Assembly (NCBI GenBank): GCA_024305745.1
Contig: JAHRBS010000004.1
Location: 1,488,001-1,552,000, forward strand
Direction: 5' to 3'
DNA length: 64,000 nucleotides
Origin: Polyporus tsugae
Lineage: Eukaryota > Basidiomycota > Agaricomycetes > Polyporales > Polyporaceae
Shown here piece by piece: positions 36,137 through 48,500 of this stretch. The position numbers and the translations under genes are program-made. The stretch's first letter is position 1. Every line of letters begins with the position of its first letter. The notes under the pieces are model-generated. The model did not search any database. It was not told where the DNA came from and saw nothing but the letters and a program-made list of their open reading frames with translations.

Positions 36137-37753
36137 ATGGGTTCCATCGACGCCTTGCACGCTTTTATGACTGGCTATGACGACCCAGTCGAACTCATTC
36201 TTCTCGGCACTGGAACTTCTTCAACCCTCCCGCACGTCGATTGTCTAACCGCCCCGCCAGGCGCAAAGCCCTGCAGGACGTGTCTCTCGACGCTCACCCC
36301 TGCAGGCCGCAAGAACAAGCGGGTGAGTAGCTTGTATGGTCCATGCCGGAGCATTTGTCCTGACGTCGGATCGATGTGATAGCGCAATACTTCCGCCGTC
36401 CTCAGAGTCCGCGGGCGCGATGGACAGCCCAAGTGAGTATGACAGACACCGGAAGGGATCCATATGTGCGGCTTTCTGACACAAATTGCCGCTCCGCGCG
36501 TCCGACTCCGCCAGGACCATCGTGATAGACGTCGGGAAGAGCTTCCTCCCAGCTGCCGTGGAGTGGTTCCCGAAATACGGCCTCCGACACATTGATGCCG
36601 TCCTCATTACCCACGCACACGCGGATGGTACGTCCGGAGCCGATCTGTGTGCGTGCATAGTAAGCTTACACAGTTTGGATATCGCCGTCTAGCGATGAAC
36701 GGTTTGGATGACTTGCGAGGTGAGCTTGCCTGACGTATTTCGTCTGCGAGGAGTGGCGCAGCTACTGTGGGTTAGACTCGTTTCTGACGCACTTCGTGTC
36801 GCTCCAGGATGGACTCTCCATGGTGCAATCCAGCCGTATGTGGACATTTATCTGTCCGAGGAGACCTTCGAAGCGGTCAAGGTCGCCTTCCCATACCTGG
36901 TTAAGAAAGAGTTCGCATCCGGCGGAGGAGATGTACGTTGATAGTCGCCGGTTTTCCCATGGTCGTGAAAACTCACCGGAAATAACGCAGGTACCGGAGT
37001 TCAGATGGCATCCTTATGTTACTGATCGGCAACCTTTTGAGATTGGGGAGACGGGGATCACTGTCAAACCCTTCGCGGGTATGTGGCGCATAATTCCCAG
37101 TACGTGTGCGTGGAACCGTGGCTAACAGTCTTCGGGCATGTGTAGTGCCTCACGGTCTGTGCGGCGCGAAGCCGGTGCAGCGTGTCCCGAGCATCCCAGA
37201 CCAAATCGCGGCCGCAGCGCCGTTCTCGACCTCGAGTCCGTGCGCATCGGGCTGTCCGGGCACTCCCACTGCGACCGGCGCGACGACCCCCACCGAGAAG
37301 CAAGACTTCATGTGTCTCGGCTTCACCATCCAGGATGCGGTGACGTACATATCCGACTGTTCCAAGATACCTGGCGATATACTGGCGGACCTGCAGTCCT
37401 CTCCAATACCCGTCCTCGTCCTCGACTGCCTGCGCCTGAAACCACATCTCTCCCATTTGAGTATGGAGCAGGCTGTGGGATACGCTCGACAGCTGAAGGC
37501 GCACAAGACGTACTTGCTGGGATTCAGCCACGAAGTCTCACACGAGGAGTGCGAGACGATGCTGAAGGCAGTCGGCGGTCGTCGTGTGCCGCCGAAGGAG
37601 GTCACGGAGGTGGTCAGGGCTGGCCTGGACACTCTGGATCTGGCGGGCGAGAAGGTCTGGATCCGCCCTGCCTTCGACGGTCTCCAGGTGTTCGTCTCGG
37701 AGAAGGGCCAGGCGAGGGATAATGAGTACTACGACTACTCAGACGGTTACTGA
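36137..37753 (+). CDS. Metallo-beta-lactamase-fold hydrolase
   Basis: Exons 36137-36322, 36383-36432, 36515-36627, 36693-36719, 36808-36932, 36991-37078, 37146-37753; 398 aa. The N-terminus has LILLGTGTSSTLP and a Cys-containing segment. ITHAHADAMNGLDDLR is the metal-binding HxHxDxxxGxDDLR box, split by an intron after HAHAD. Downstream, DCLRLKPHLSH and GFSHEVSHEE supply further His and Asp residues in the order expected of PhnP/uncharacterised fungal MBL hydrolases. The HAHADA...D pattern is that of a subgroup near PhnP (cyclic phosphodiesterase) and fungal C777.06c-like proteins. The substrate here is unknown. An insert rich in Ala, Pro and Thr (about residues 210-245) is unusual. Confidence 0.85.
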
Positions 37754-38280
37754 GATCGCGCGAGCCTCGCGGCATGGCTGGGTGGTTTGAGCTTCTTGCG
37801 TAGATTATTGCTAATGCCGTCTGATGTTGTACAATAATAGAATACCAGCACTTGTAGTAGTAATGCATTAGCCGTGTCCTTCCTTTCGCGTTGACGCTGT
37901 GGCTTGCCCCGCCGGAGACTGACGCGTCTGTTTTCCGACCGGCACACGAGTCGCGAGATGGGTACTGGGGCTGTCTTCAAGGCTTGCATGCTCAGAGAAA
38001 ACGGGGTGATTGGCAGTCTCAGTGCCGATCGTAGGTGGCAAGACAGAAAGGGTGGTGGCTTGGCTTGGGAGGATGTGTTGTGTAATGCGGGGTAAAGAAG
38101 CCCTGGAAGCTCAGACACGGGCGCTTGCAGACAGGGCTCGCTGGGGCTCGTCCTTTCTCGCTCCCATCGCCCTCCTCTCGCCCCCCCTCAAGTACCCATA
38201 TCTTACGAGCCGTCTCTCTAGTTGTCTCTAATAATCACACTGTCTGTCTCTGCTCAACACAATCGCTGGGGTCGTTTGCA
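37754..38280. other. Intergenic region
   Basis: This 527-bp region lies between the MBL gene and the Ups1-like gene. No gene was recognised; the right end is C/T-rich leader sequence. Confidence 0.45.
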
Positions 38281-39165
38281 ATGAAGTTCTATTCCCAGTC
38301 CTTCTTGTATGAGTGAGTTGGCGCATCATCTTCTTTTGCCTCAGCAAGCCCTCGCGTTCCCGCCCTGACTGAGCGCGTGCCCAACAGCGATCCCTGGTCT
38401 GTTGTCTCCCTCGCGTACCTCCTCCGATACCCCAACCCGTACGCGTCGCATATCCTCTCGTGCGACGTCATCTCCCGCGAGGTCACGACCGGGGGCTCGC
38501 TACGCACGACACGTCTCATTCTCAAGACCGGATCCATGCCACGATGGGCGCCGAAGGGCATGATCTCGCGGGCGGAGTCTTGGGTGCTCGAGGAGAGCGA
38601 GGTTGACCCACTGGGCAAGGTCATGCGATGCACCACGAAAAACCTCGACCATGTCAAAGTCATGCGCGTCGAGGAGCACATCCACATCCGTCAGGCGGAC
38701 GATGGGTACGTCATGCCTGCGTTGCGTTGCATTTTGTGCGTACAGGGGCGATGACGCTGACTTTTTGCGGCAGTAAAACATTACAGACCACCGAGGCTAT
38801 GTTCCTGTCTGGCTTTGGCTGGGGCCTGACGAAGAGGATCGAGAACTATGGGCTTGCGAAGTTCAAGTCGAACCTGCAGCGGGTACGTAAAACGTTTGAT
38901 CACGGTCTCCTTTTGAACGGTGCTGATGAGCCTGCAGTCCCGCGAGGGTTTCTTCGTCATCCTTGACCTCATACGCCAGTCCCGTATGCAACCCATGACC
39001 ATGGGTGCACCCAGCTCTTTCCTCGCCGCTCGGTCCTTTTCAGACACAAAAGCTCCCGTGCACCACGAGGTACCGACGAATTGTGACAGCAAGGAAGACG
39101 GTGCGTCCAGCGCCAGTCCTGCAAGAAGAGGCTATTGGGCCAGGTGGAAGTCCTGGCTAGGTTGA
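38281..39165 (+). CDS. UPS1: PRELI/MSF1-domain lipid-transfer protein, Ups1-like
   Basis: Exons 38281-38312, 38388-38705, 38774-38882, 38938-39165; 228 aa. In yeast, Ups1 with Mdm35 moves phosphatidic acid to the inner mitochondrial membrane for cardiolipin synthesis. Seen: MKFYSQSFLY, then DPWSVVSLAYLLRYPNPYAS, HILSCDVISREV, LRTTRLILKTG, TRNLDH-like TKNLDHVKVMRVEEH, and FLSGFGWGLTKRIENYGLAKF. RYPNPY, LRTTRL and the NLDH block are hallmarks of the Ups1/PRELID1 branch. The last 60 residues are a polar tail beyond the usual domain. The first exon is 32 nt with a phase-2 intron, exactly as in the Ups2-like gene at 14475. Confidence 0.88.
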
Positions 39166-39665
39166 GGTGGAGATTGCTCGTCTTTTAAACTTATACTTAG
39201 TAGTGACCGGACACCGTATATTCTTATGCATCATCCAAACCCCTGCTCCCTACTCAGTACTCAGTGCCTGTTTCGTTGGTCTCGCCCTGTTGGTCGTGCA
39301 TGTTTTCCGCTGTACCATTCGTGTATTTGTAGCCATCGTTCGTAGTCGATATTGCCCACGTTGTCAATCGCACTTTCATAGCACACGTTCACTTTCACAC
39401 TGGTGTGGCAACAGTCGCGAATGAGTGTGAGAGGATGCTTGCTTTTGCCTGGAGTGAAGCGCACACTGCCGCGTACGGAGCTGGACGCGGGCCACGGGAC
39501 GCCTGCAGATATCATCGCCGGGAACGGCTCTGACAGATCCAAAGTGAATTCCCCGTTGTCCCATTTCCACTTCATGCCACTCCTTCCTAGCCCTGGCCAA
39601 CGCGCGCGACTCGGACATCCTAGCTGCCTTCGCGTCTGTTGCCTCGTACAACGAACACCGGTGCC
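39166..39665. other. Intergenic region with two CTCAGTA copies
   Basis: This 500-bp region lies between the Ups1-like gene and RIC1. It contains two tandem copies of a CTCAGTA-type heptamer at 39253-39266. No gene was recognised. Confidence 0.45.
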
Positions 39666-42600
39666 ATGTACTTCCCGACCTCTGCTGCGCGGCAACTCTC
39701 CAGTGTCCCGGCGCTGCCCCTCCCAAGCGAGCTCGTGCTCGCGGTAGCTCCAAGTCCGAGGAAGACGCTGTTCGCAGCCATTACAAAGACCGGGCTGTCG
39801 CTATGGCGTGTTCGGGTACGTTTAGCTGCGTATTCTACGACCGTCCAAAAGCTGAACAGTGAACATTCAACGCGTTATGTCGTGAATTTGCAAATAGCCC
39901 TCCGCGGTGATAGCGCACCTTTCGCGCACCTCGACGTCAGTGCAGGAACATGGAGAGAACTCACACTTACATTGGTCCCCCGACGGGACGCGGATCGTGG
40001 TGCAGGTACGTCCTTCCGTCGTGGCCTGGTTAGGAGAGACCATTCACCGGGGGCGGGCGTGCAGACCACCCTGTCATACGTCGTCCTGGTCTCTGTCGAG
40101 TATAATGCCGAAGAACTCCCCTACCAGTCCCCACCCCTCGCACCAAACGCGGCGCGACACTTCCTGCCAGGAGCAGGAGAAGCCATGTCGTTTCAGCCCC
40201 TCAGCTTGCGATTGGATGGGGTCATACGAATAGAGGGTACATTGTTGAGGTGCGTCGCCTGACCTTCATAGCTCGGGTGCCATATCGCTATATCTACTCG
40301 ACCGCAGTGTTTCTCCACGCAAGGAATACATACTGTTCTCTACGAGCAACCCACCTGCAATCCAGCGCGTGCCATGGCCCGACATCTCCGGTGGCGGCAG
40401 TTCCAGAGAAGGACACGACTCTTGGGTAATCACCGACGAGGAGTTCCCTTGGCTTATAGACGCAGATGGTATGTCCCGTGTTCGTGTTTCATGCGCATAC
40501 ATCAGGTTATGAACCCACCTTCCTGGCAGTCACTGTATCCCACATCTGCTACCACCGCCAGACCGGCTTCGAGACATGGATAACGTCCGATGGGCGGGGG
40601 TATCTCGTCCAGCTGTACGAAGACCAAGACGCACAGCACTCTGCTTCCGAAGCGAGCACGGATGACCCTCAAGCGGACATGGGTCCCTTCCAGCAGTCTC
40701 GACAGTCCTCGGACAGCTCGAGCTCCGCACGGCCGTTCCAGTGGCACGGGACGTGCATACACCACATCGACCCTCCGCGCTGGGTGCAGAAGCGCAGGCA
40801 GGTCGACCCTGGAGACGTCGTCGGGTACGCATACAACGAGCCGAGGCGAGCCATGGCTGTTGCTCTCAACCCCAAGTTCTCCTTGGTCGCTGTCGGGACG
40901 TACAAGTGAGCTCGTAGCCGTGGATATCTATGCGCGCAGGTGCTCACCGATTGGTGGCTTGCAGTGGTGCAGTCGAATTCACGAGTTTCCCGTCTTTGGA
41001 TGGGGTTGTCCCGACGCCTCAAGTGTTGCAAATACCCAATATGTATGCCCGAGAGGGAACAGGGTCTGTTTGTACGATGGAGTGGAGTTCGGACGGGTAC
41101 GTCCTTGCCGTCGGATGGGAGAAGGGTTGGGCCGTGTGGAGTGTTGGAGGCCGTTGCTTGGCTTGGGGCTTCGGCGTCGAGTACGAGGTAGACGAGGAGA
41201 GGTTCACGGACTCGTTCATGTATGGGGTCAGAAGTCTGGTGGGTGCTTTGTTTAGTCGCATTCTGCCTTGTCTGATTGGAGCGCGTCCAGTTCTGGGTAT
41301 CGGGCAACTTCGAGCTTGTCATGCTGGCGCAGAACTCGCCCAACAGTATGTTGATGCCTCATATGCCATCTACTCCCAGTATCTAATATCAGGTTCAGAG
41401 CCCGATGGACAAATGTTCGTCCTACCATTCGCTAAGAGCGCAACGACCGGGCAACATTCCCCAGTATGTCCAAAAAAAGGCTACACCGTTCACTTCTGCT
41501 GACATGTGCGGGATAGGATAATACCCAATACGGGTTCCTTCAAATGGATGACCGCGTTCTTGTCTACCGCGGCGCAGACCAACCTGATATGAGCGTCATC
41601 AACCCCGAAGCGGATGTATGGCAGCATGTCAAGGTCCCCCAGAGTTACATGTCCGCGAACTGGCCCATACGGTACTCTTCCTTAAGCTCCGATGGGAGGC
41701 TCATCGCCATCGCCGGTCGGAGAGGCCTCGTCCACTACAGCTCAACATCAGGCAGATGGAAGATGTTTGCGGACGAGCGCCAAGAGCAAGCCTTCACAGT
41801 GAAGGGCGGCCTCTTGTGGTTCCACCATGTCCTAATCGCCGCCGTAGAGGTCGCTGGTGCTTACCAGGTACGCGAGAGAGGTCCTGTTTGTCGTGTATGT
41901 TAACTCACGGCCATTGTAGGTCCGTTTGTACTCGCGCGACCTGGAGCTCAGCAATCAGAACGTCCTTCACCGCGAGATGATCCCCTCGGCTGTCGTTATC
42001 CTCTCGCTTGTGGACAACTCGCTGCTCGTGTACACTGCAGACAATACGTTGTACCACTACCTCATCATCCCGACGGCCGACTCGATTAAGTTGCATCTAT
42101 GCGGTAGCATCACTTTTGACGGGGTCATCGCTGTCCCGGGCGCCGTTCGAGCGTTGAGTTGGATGATTCCCTCAGCCCAAAAGCGTATGCTTTGCCTTTT
42201 GACTTCATCCTTTTCTCCAGAAACTAATAGGTATCTGCGCAGAATTGGGAGACCCAGTAGATGATCTTGCCGTGGCAACCGTCCTTATGATCGTTGGTGG
42301 TAAGCTTGTCTTGCTTAGACCAAGAAAGGTATGGCAAAATACATGTTTCTGACATTTCTCTCGCTTATTTTTCTATTCACAGTCTGAAGAAGGCGAAGTC
42401 AACTACGACATGCAGATCCTTGCTGACCGGATCGAGTTCTGTTGGATTCACCTACGCGGCATTGGGACACTGGAGAACTCGTTATGGGGCTACGACGGGC
42501 AGGGTATCCGTGTGTGGTTGAATGCCCTAGCGATCGAGGCCGTCGCACCCCCAGCTGAGGACGGGACAGTTGCCTTGGGCCATGTCAAGGAGAGTGTGAA

Positions 42601-43490
42601 CATTCCTCTCGACTTTTACCCACTGTGTACGTCCTTTCGCTCCATTTCGGATACCTTGGGCGCTAACAACATCTTCAGCGGTACTAATGGACAAGGGCAT
42701 CATTATCGGTGTAGAGGTCGAAGCTGCAACTAGGACAAGCTTATTCTTCACAATGTTCCGACATGTGACTAGCGTATGCCCTTTCATGTTGCACACTCAT
42801 CCTTCCCATGGACTCATCTAATGCTGGCAGTCACATCTCTTCCTGCATCACATCCTGCTCTCTCACCTGGAGAGCTCGCAAGGAAAGGAGGCCGTTTCAT
42901 TCGCGTCACATTACCAACACTTGGTCTACTTCGCGCACGCTCTGGAAATCCTTCTTCACACCGTCGTGGAGGAGGATGCTGGAACATCCGATTGCGAGGG
43001 TGCGAATGGTTCAACCAAGGATGTCGGGCTACTACCCACCACCATCGAATTTTTGGACCACTTCGACGATGCCTTGGACGTCGTCGTTGGTTGTGCCAGA
43101 AAGATCGAGATGGACAGATGGCCGCGACTATTCGACATTGTGGGTAACCCGAAGATTCTGTTCGAGGTATGTGCACGCACTTTGCTCGCATATACTGTCT
43201 GGCTCACGTTATGATCCCAGTCCTGTCTAGGCACAGGTCGATTGAAGACCGCAGGCTCGTACTTACTTGTACTGCATGGTCTTGAGCAACTTGACGGGAT
43301 GAACGGCGACGCAATCCGTTTGCTTCGCAGCGCTGTCGCTGCACAGGACTGGCAACTATGTCGAGAAATCTTGCGTTTCTTGCATTCCATCGACGATACT
43401 GGGGCTACCTTGCAGAGCGCATTGGTCGAGACCCAGATTGTGCCTCAGGCTGCTTCCCACCTCGGGCTCGGTAACGGCACAGTTCATTGA
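39666..43490 (+). CDS. RIC1: Ric1, subunit of the Ric1-Rgp1 Rab6/Ypt6 GEF
   Basis: With Rgp1 it activates the Golgi Rab Ypt6/Rab6 for endosome-to-Golgi transport. Fifteen exons: 39666-39815, 39898-40005, 40065-40249, 40308-40468, 40530-40905, 40965-41238, 41291-41345, 41393-41463, 41517-41867, 41920-42184, 42243-42328, 42383-42626, 42679-42773, 42831-43166, 43221-43490; 1008 aa. The N-terminal half is a beta-propeller: it begins MYFPTSAARQL and has blades such as LHWSPDGTRIVVQ and TMEWSSDGYVLAVGWEKGWAVW, the strongest signature of the family. QYGFLQMDDRVLVYRG and IAIAGRRGLVHY continue the propeller. The C-terminal RIC1 domain includes MDKGIIIGVE, LFLHHILLSHLE and WPRLFDIVGNPKILFE. Exon boundaries all keep frame. 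Confidence 0.93.
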
Positions 43491-43737
43491 CATCTTGCTG
43501 CCACACATACGCAGCGTACTCTTTTATGGGACATTTCTTGAGTCTGGATAACTTATGTAGATTGTAGACGTGTACTGTTTGCCACTACTGTACCTATCAA
43601 TCACTGCTTCTCGTGTGCCCCTGTATAAGTATGTATCGGTATCGGAGTCCGGGCCGGCCAACGTAGGATAACCGAAGATCCGAGAACGGCGTCGATTGTT
43701 TCATGCATATATAACTTGACCCGAACCACACGTCTCC

Positions 43738-45334
43738 ATGCTTTCCCTCACAAGAAGTGCCTTCAGAAGGACCATGGCCCCTGTGGCTGGTAATAGCTCT
43801 AACATTACATTTACCGCTGAGGGAGCCGTCTCTATCTCGTACAATGCGCTCGTCTCTTCTCCGCTCTCGCTGACGGCTTCCATCGGTAGGTGGTTTGCAG
43901 AATGTTGCACAGAACACGATTACCCACCCCCAGGCATATGTAGAGAAAGCGTTTGGCTCTCATCCAGATAGCTTGGGCATTATTGTCGTGCGTGATCTGC
44001 CGTCCACATACACTCCGACTCGAGAAAGACTGCTTCGCCTTGCATACCGTTTCGCGAACCTAGACCCAAATGTCAGGGAACGCTATGCGGACGCAAGGAG
44101 CCGATATAGGTGAGACTCACCTCTCTCTGCCTTCGCACTGAGATGCTCACTAGACGTCTAGTTTTGGCTGGTCTCATGGCAAGGTAAGTTTCGACATCCC
44201 AGATTTCGCACGACCCGAGGCAATTGCTGAACCTACTACTGGGTGAAATCAGGAAATCATGAACGGCAAACCGGGTAGGTAATCATACTGTAAGTCAGGT
44301 AAGATAGAGCCACGCTTATTCCCGTTGTCGCAGATACCATGAAGGGCTCCTACTATGCCAACCCGGTGTTGGATGCACCCAATGTCTCCGCAGAGCTGCG
44401 TCAAGCATACCCCGAATACTATGGCAGAAACATCTGTAACGCGAGCTACAGTCGTGTTATCATAATACACATTCTGATCTAGATTTAGGGCCGGCTGCGA
44501 CTCAAGAAGTCAGCGAGTTCGAACAGGCATTCAAGGACCTCGGAGGGTGAGACTAAATCCAACTGGTATGCTAGTGCGCCAGTGTCACTAACACACGCAT
44601 ATAGCTTCGTCTTCGAGGTTGGCTGCCAGCTTGCCGTTGCATGTCAGCCTTTTGGTGATTATCATGCCTGCATTTGAAGTTTGTCACGAGGACAGAATTC
44701 GCTAACAGAGCCGTTTTCAGCCTCCTCATACCTCTCGGACTCTTCGCTTTCCTTGTCCAACTTGATCAGCTCATCGCAAACGGTGAAAGCTCGCTTGTTG
44801 CACTATTTCCCGCCTTCGCCCGAGAACCCTCTTCCTGCTGAAGACGAAGCCATCGACAGCTGGTGCGGCTTCCACCTCGACCACTCGCTTCTTACAGGCT
44901 TGTGTTCTGTGAGGTTTCGCTTGTTCCCCTAGTCGGTTTGTCCTCTGACTCTGCCGACTTCACCTCAGGCCATGTATCTCCACAAGCAGCCCACGGGAGA
45001 ACCCAGCGTCGTCCAGGCTCCTTCGCCCACATCTGGCCTTTACATCCGCACGCGTGGCGGCGACCTTACGAAGGTCTCTATCCCAGCCGACTGTCTTGCC
45101 TTCCAGACCGGCGAGGCTCTCGAGCTCGCAACTACTGGCAGGCTCCGCGCAACGCCACATTGTGTACGGGTCGGCGCTGCAGCCGACGCAGAGAAGATCT
45201 CTCGCGAGACGTTCGCGCTGTTCATGCAGCCAAACGTCGACCAGCAGCTTTCCGCAACGGAGAACTTTGGACAGTTCAGCAAGCGGATCTTCGATGAACA
45301 CTACAAGGACGAGTCGGCCGGGGCAGCTATGTGA
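43738..45334 (+). CDS. 2OG-Fe(II) oxygenase-like (clavaminate/isopenicillin synthase-like) protein
   Basis: Nine exons: 43738-43885, 43944-44109, 44162-44183, 44253-44274, 44334-44435, 44489-44546, 44605-44654, 44721-44908, 44969-45334; 373 aa. Seen: EKAFGSHPDSLGIIVVRDLP, SFGWSHGKE, KGSYYANP, then FHLDHSLLTGLCS (candidate HxD metal ligands near residue 237) and the distal His in ATPHCVR (about 309). These fit the double-stranded beta-helix of non-haem iron oxygenases that use 2-oxoglutarate. A clear C-terminal RxS/T 2OG-binding pair is not obvious, so activity and substrate are unknown. The N-terminal MLSLTRSAFRRT resembles a mitochondrial presequence; a second in-frame Met (43774, MAPVAG) could start a form without it. 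Confidence 0.8.
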
Positions 45335-45555
45335 ATGAAATGCGCATATAAACGGAGAGCAGTAAACTACACAGTAGGATGCCTATACAAGTGATTGGGA
45401 GGCATCTAGGGATATGTACAGGGTAAATGGCGCTCGCGCGAGATATTGCAGACATTATAAGGTTGCCCATAGGAAACAGGGCGTGCTAGATATCCATAAG
45501 GGGTGCCCAGAGTTCTAGATGACGTGGAGTAATGTTCGTCAAGTCGTGGCGGTAA

Positions 45556-48500
45556 TTAAGGATCTTGTGGGCCGTCATCCGAATCGGAGATGACGCTCCA
45601 GTCGCTCACAGCACCAGACGCGGACAAGCAAGGACTCGGATGCTCCGGAGCTACGGATGAGGCAGGATAGTCGCGGATGGTAGCGTGTTCGGGATCGAAG
45701 TGCTCCTCGTCGTGGTGTTGCGCTGCGCCTTTAATCAGAGAACGAGCATACTCTAGGTCGCGGTAGATGGCTTCTATAGCGGTCGCAACACCATTCTCCT
45801 GCAACAACAATCAGATATCTGAAATCTTGGGTCGCAAATGAGACGTACAGCTCGGATTTGCTCGCCAACTACTTTAGCACGATCAATGAGCTTCTGATTT
45901 GTCGTAGCCTCACGCAGGGCAAGCGAGAGGCTTTCGACCGTCAACTTGCGCACAGATGCTCCGATGCCCAGAGCTTCAACCCGGTCGCCCCAGAAGAACT
46001 GGTCGCCAAAGAAGGGCTTGATGATCGTAGGAATGCCGGCTGTTCATGAATGAGCATGAGTAACATAGTCATTGCAGCAATCAATGAGGGCATACCTCGT
46101 AAACTAGCTCCTGTTGTCCCAGCTCCACCATGATGGCAAGTAGCATCTATCTGCTTGAAAAGCCAATCATGTGGAACAGATGAAATGGGATAGATCTGCT
46201 TCGGTAAAGGTTCCTCGGGTTCGGTTTGAGCGGGAGCATTCTTGACCAGCCGGTCAGACCAACCCTTGGATAGGATGGCATGCACACCACTCTGCACAAT
46301 TGCATCGATGACACAGCGTGTCATTGCCTTGGGATCAGGAACGACGATGCTTCCGAAGCCGATATAAACAATCTTCTTCTGGGCCTTCCGTGCTTCGTCG
46401 ATGAAGTCCAGCAGATCTTGCGGAGGTTCCCATTTCTTGGAGCTCACGTCCGCGGCATCAAGGAACCAGTAGCCTAGAAAACCATTCAGCGTTTGTTCCT
46501 GAACCCCTTCAAATAGACCGACCGGTGATGCGAATCCATTCAGGCCAGTCAAGTGGTGGAGGCACGATAGTTGGACTGAAATTGTAAAGGAATGGTATCT
46601 TGTGCGGTTCCATCTTGTCCAAGCTCGTACCGGGGAGACCGAGCGTATCCCTCCGCCAGCGGTTGATCTGTCCAGCGGTCCCACGCCAGAAGACCTGGTC
46701 AAACAATACATACGTCTATTATTGCAAGGCAAGGCGAGTGAGTACCGATGCCTCAACAACAAGGAAAACACTCACCATATAGTTATAGTTGCCTCCCATC
46801 TGATATTATTTGTCAGCCATGCACCACCTGAACCAGCTCCTATCAAACACACCTTGTGCTCTGGAACAGCGAATGCATGAGGGTATGCTCTGTATCTACC
46901 TTGAGTACGGATATATGCGTAGTCCCGTTCCAAAACACACCTTGTACGAGACCATGTCATAGTAAATGCTCGAAAGTATGGGATCTTCAACGCCTCGGCG
47001 ATGTGATAGCCACCCATCGCGCTAGGGCTCTCGATGAGGACGTCTGTGCCTTGACATGCTTCCCAGGACGTCTTGAGGAGGTCGTCTATCCATCCGCGGA
47101 ACTGTTCCCGGTGTAAGTCGCACAATCAAGTACAATCTCAGACCAGGCGCAGCTCACCTTCTGTACACCTTCCTTTAAGAAAGCCACAGTAAAGGTGCCA
47201 TTCTCAACACATATACGCATGAGCTCCGCTGGATCGCCACCGACGTAGCCGAATTCGATCCCGTGCTACGACGACCTTAGACGCGATGACAAGGGATAAG
47301 GCACATGGTACTCACCGACTCGACCCACTCCTTGAACTCGCCGTGGGTTGCAATACGAACTCGATGGCCATCCGCCATGAGTCCCTTGGCAAGCGCAATG
47401 TATGGCTGGACATCTCCGCGCGAACCGATGGTAAGGAATGTGAAATGAAGAGGCTTCTCCGGCTTGAAAGAAAGGAATGTCGACGACTGCGAGGTGAACA
47501 TGTGTGCCGGGGCAGATTCCGACGAGCTCGACCGAGACTCGCTCATGTTCAACGGGTTGCGAGGACCAAACTCTTCCAAGATGAGAGCGTCCCGCTGGCC
47601 GTCCGACGATGCGCGTGTGTCGCCAGACGTTGTCCGTTGACGCACGTCGTCCATCTGGCGTTGAAGGCCGCTGATGAATGCATCGCGGCGTTCCTCGTCG
47701 ACAAACTCGAAGAAGAGTTCCTCGTGGCCCTTGATGGTTACGACTAGGCCATGGTGTCCGAAGCGGAAGGACTTGTGCTTCTCCGTAGAGAGGACATCCC
47801 TCAGGGGAAGGATCATCTATGTAGGCATGTCAGAGACAAGAAGGGTGTATATACGCGATGGATTACAGACCCTTGTCCTCGAAGTCAGGGGACCACTAGA
47901 CTTGAAGCAGAAGTAGTTGTTCGAAACATAAAGACGACCGTATACGGGAAGGAGCCGGAACAAGTACCCTGGAAAGACTGCAAGCAGGTGAGACAACGCG
48001 CTAAATATGACATTGAATGTCGCTTACTGCCGAGCAGATTCTCCTTGTCATCGAATGCGAACGCCTGGCGGAACTTCTCGACCGTCTCGCTGTCCATCGT
48101 AGTCTCCGGGGTCTCGAGAATGCTGAAGAAGCCAAAGTCGCCGCTGACTGACGCACTAGTCGGCCTGCTCGCTGAAGATGCACGAGACGACACGATCTCC
48201 GTCACCGTCGGGAGCGTATGGGTTGCAAGAGGCAAAGAAATAGTCGCTGCATGTTCCGCAGTCGGCTTCTCGGGGGTGCCCGTGTATGTAGTGCTCGTCG
48301 ACGCCGTCCCAAACAAGCTCCGGGAAGGCGCGCGAAGCCAGGCGGGTATCGAAGGCATCGAGGGTATGCCCACTGACCAGCTACTCCCGCTCGACGGCTC
48401 CTTCGTCGAAACCGAGGCGATGCTGCCACGGATATCTGCGATCGACGCGGCAGTCGAAGGGGGATAAGTGTGGTCAGGGACGGTGGGGGTGACAGTGGGT

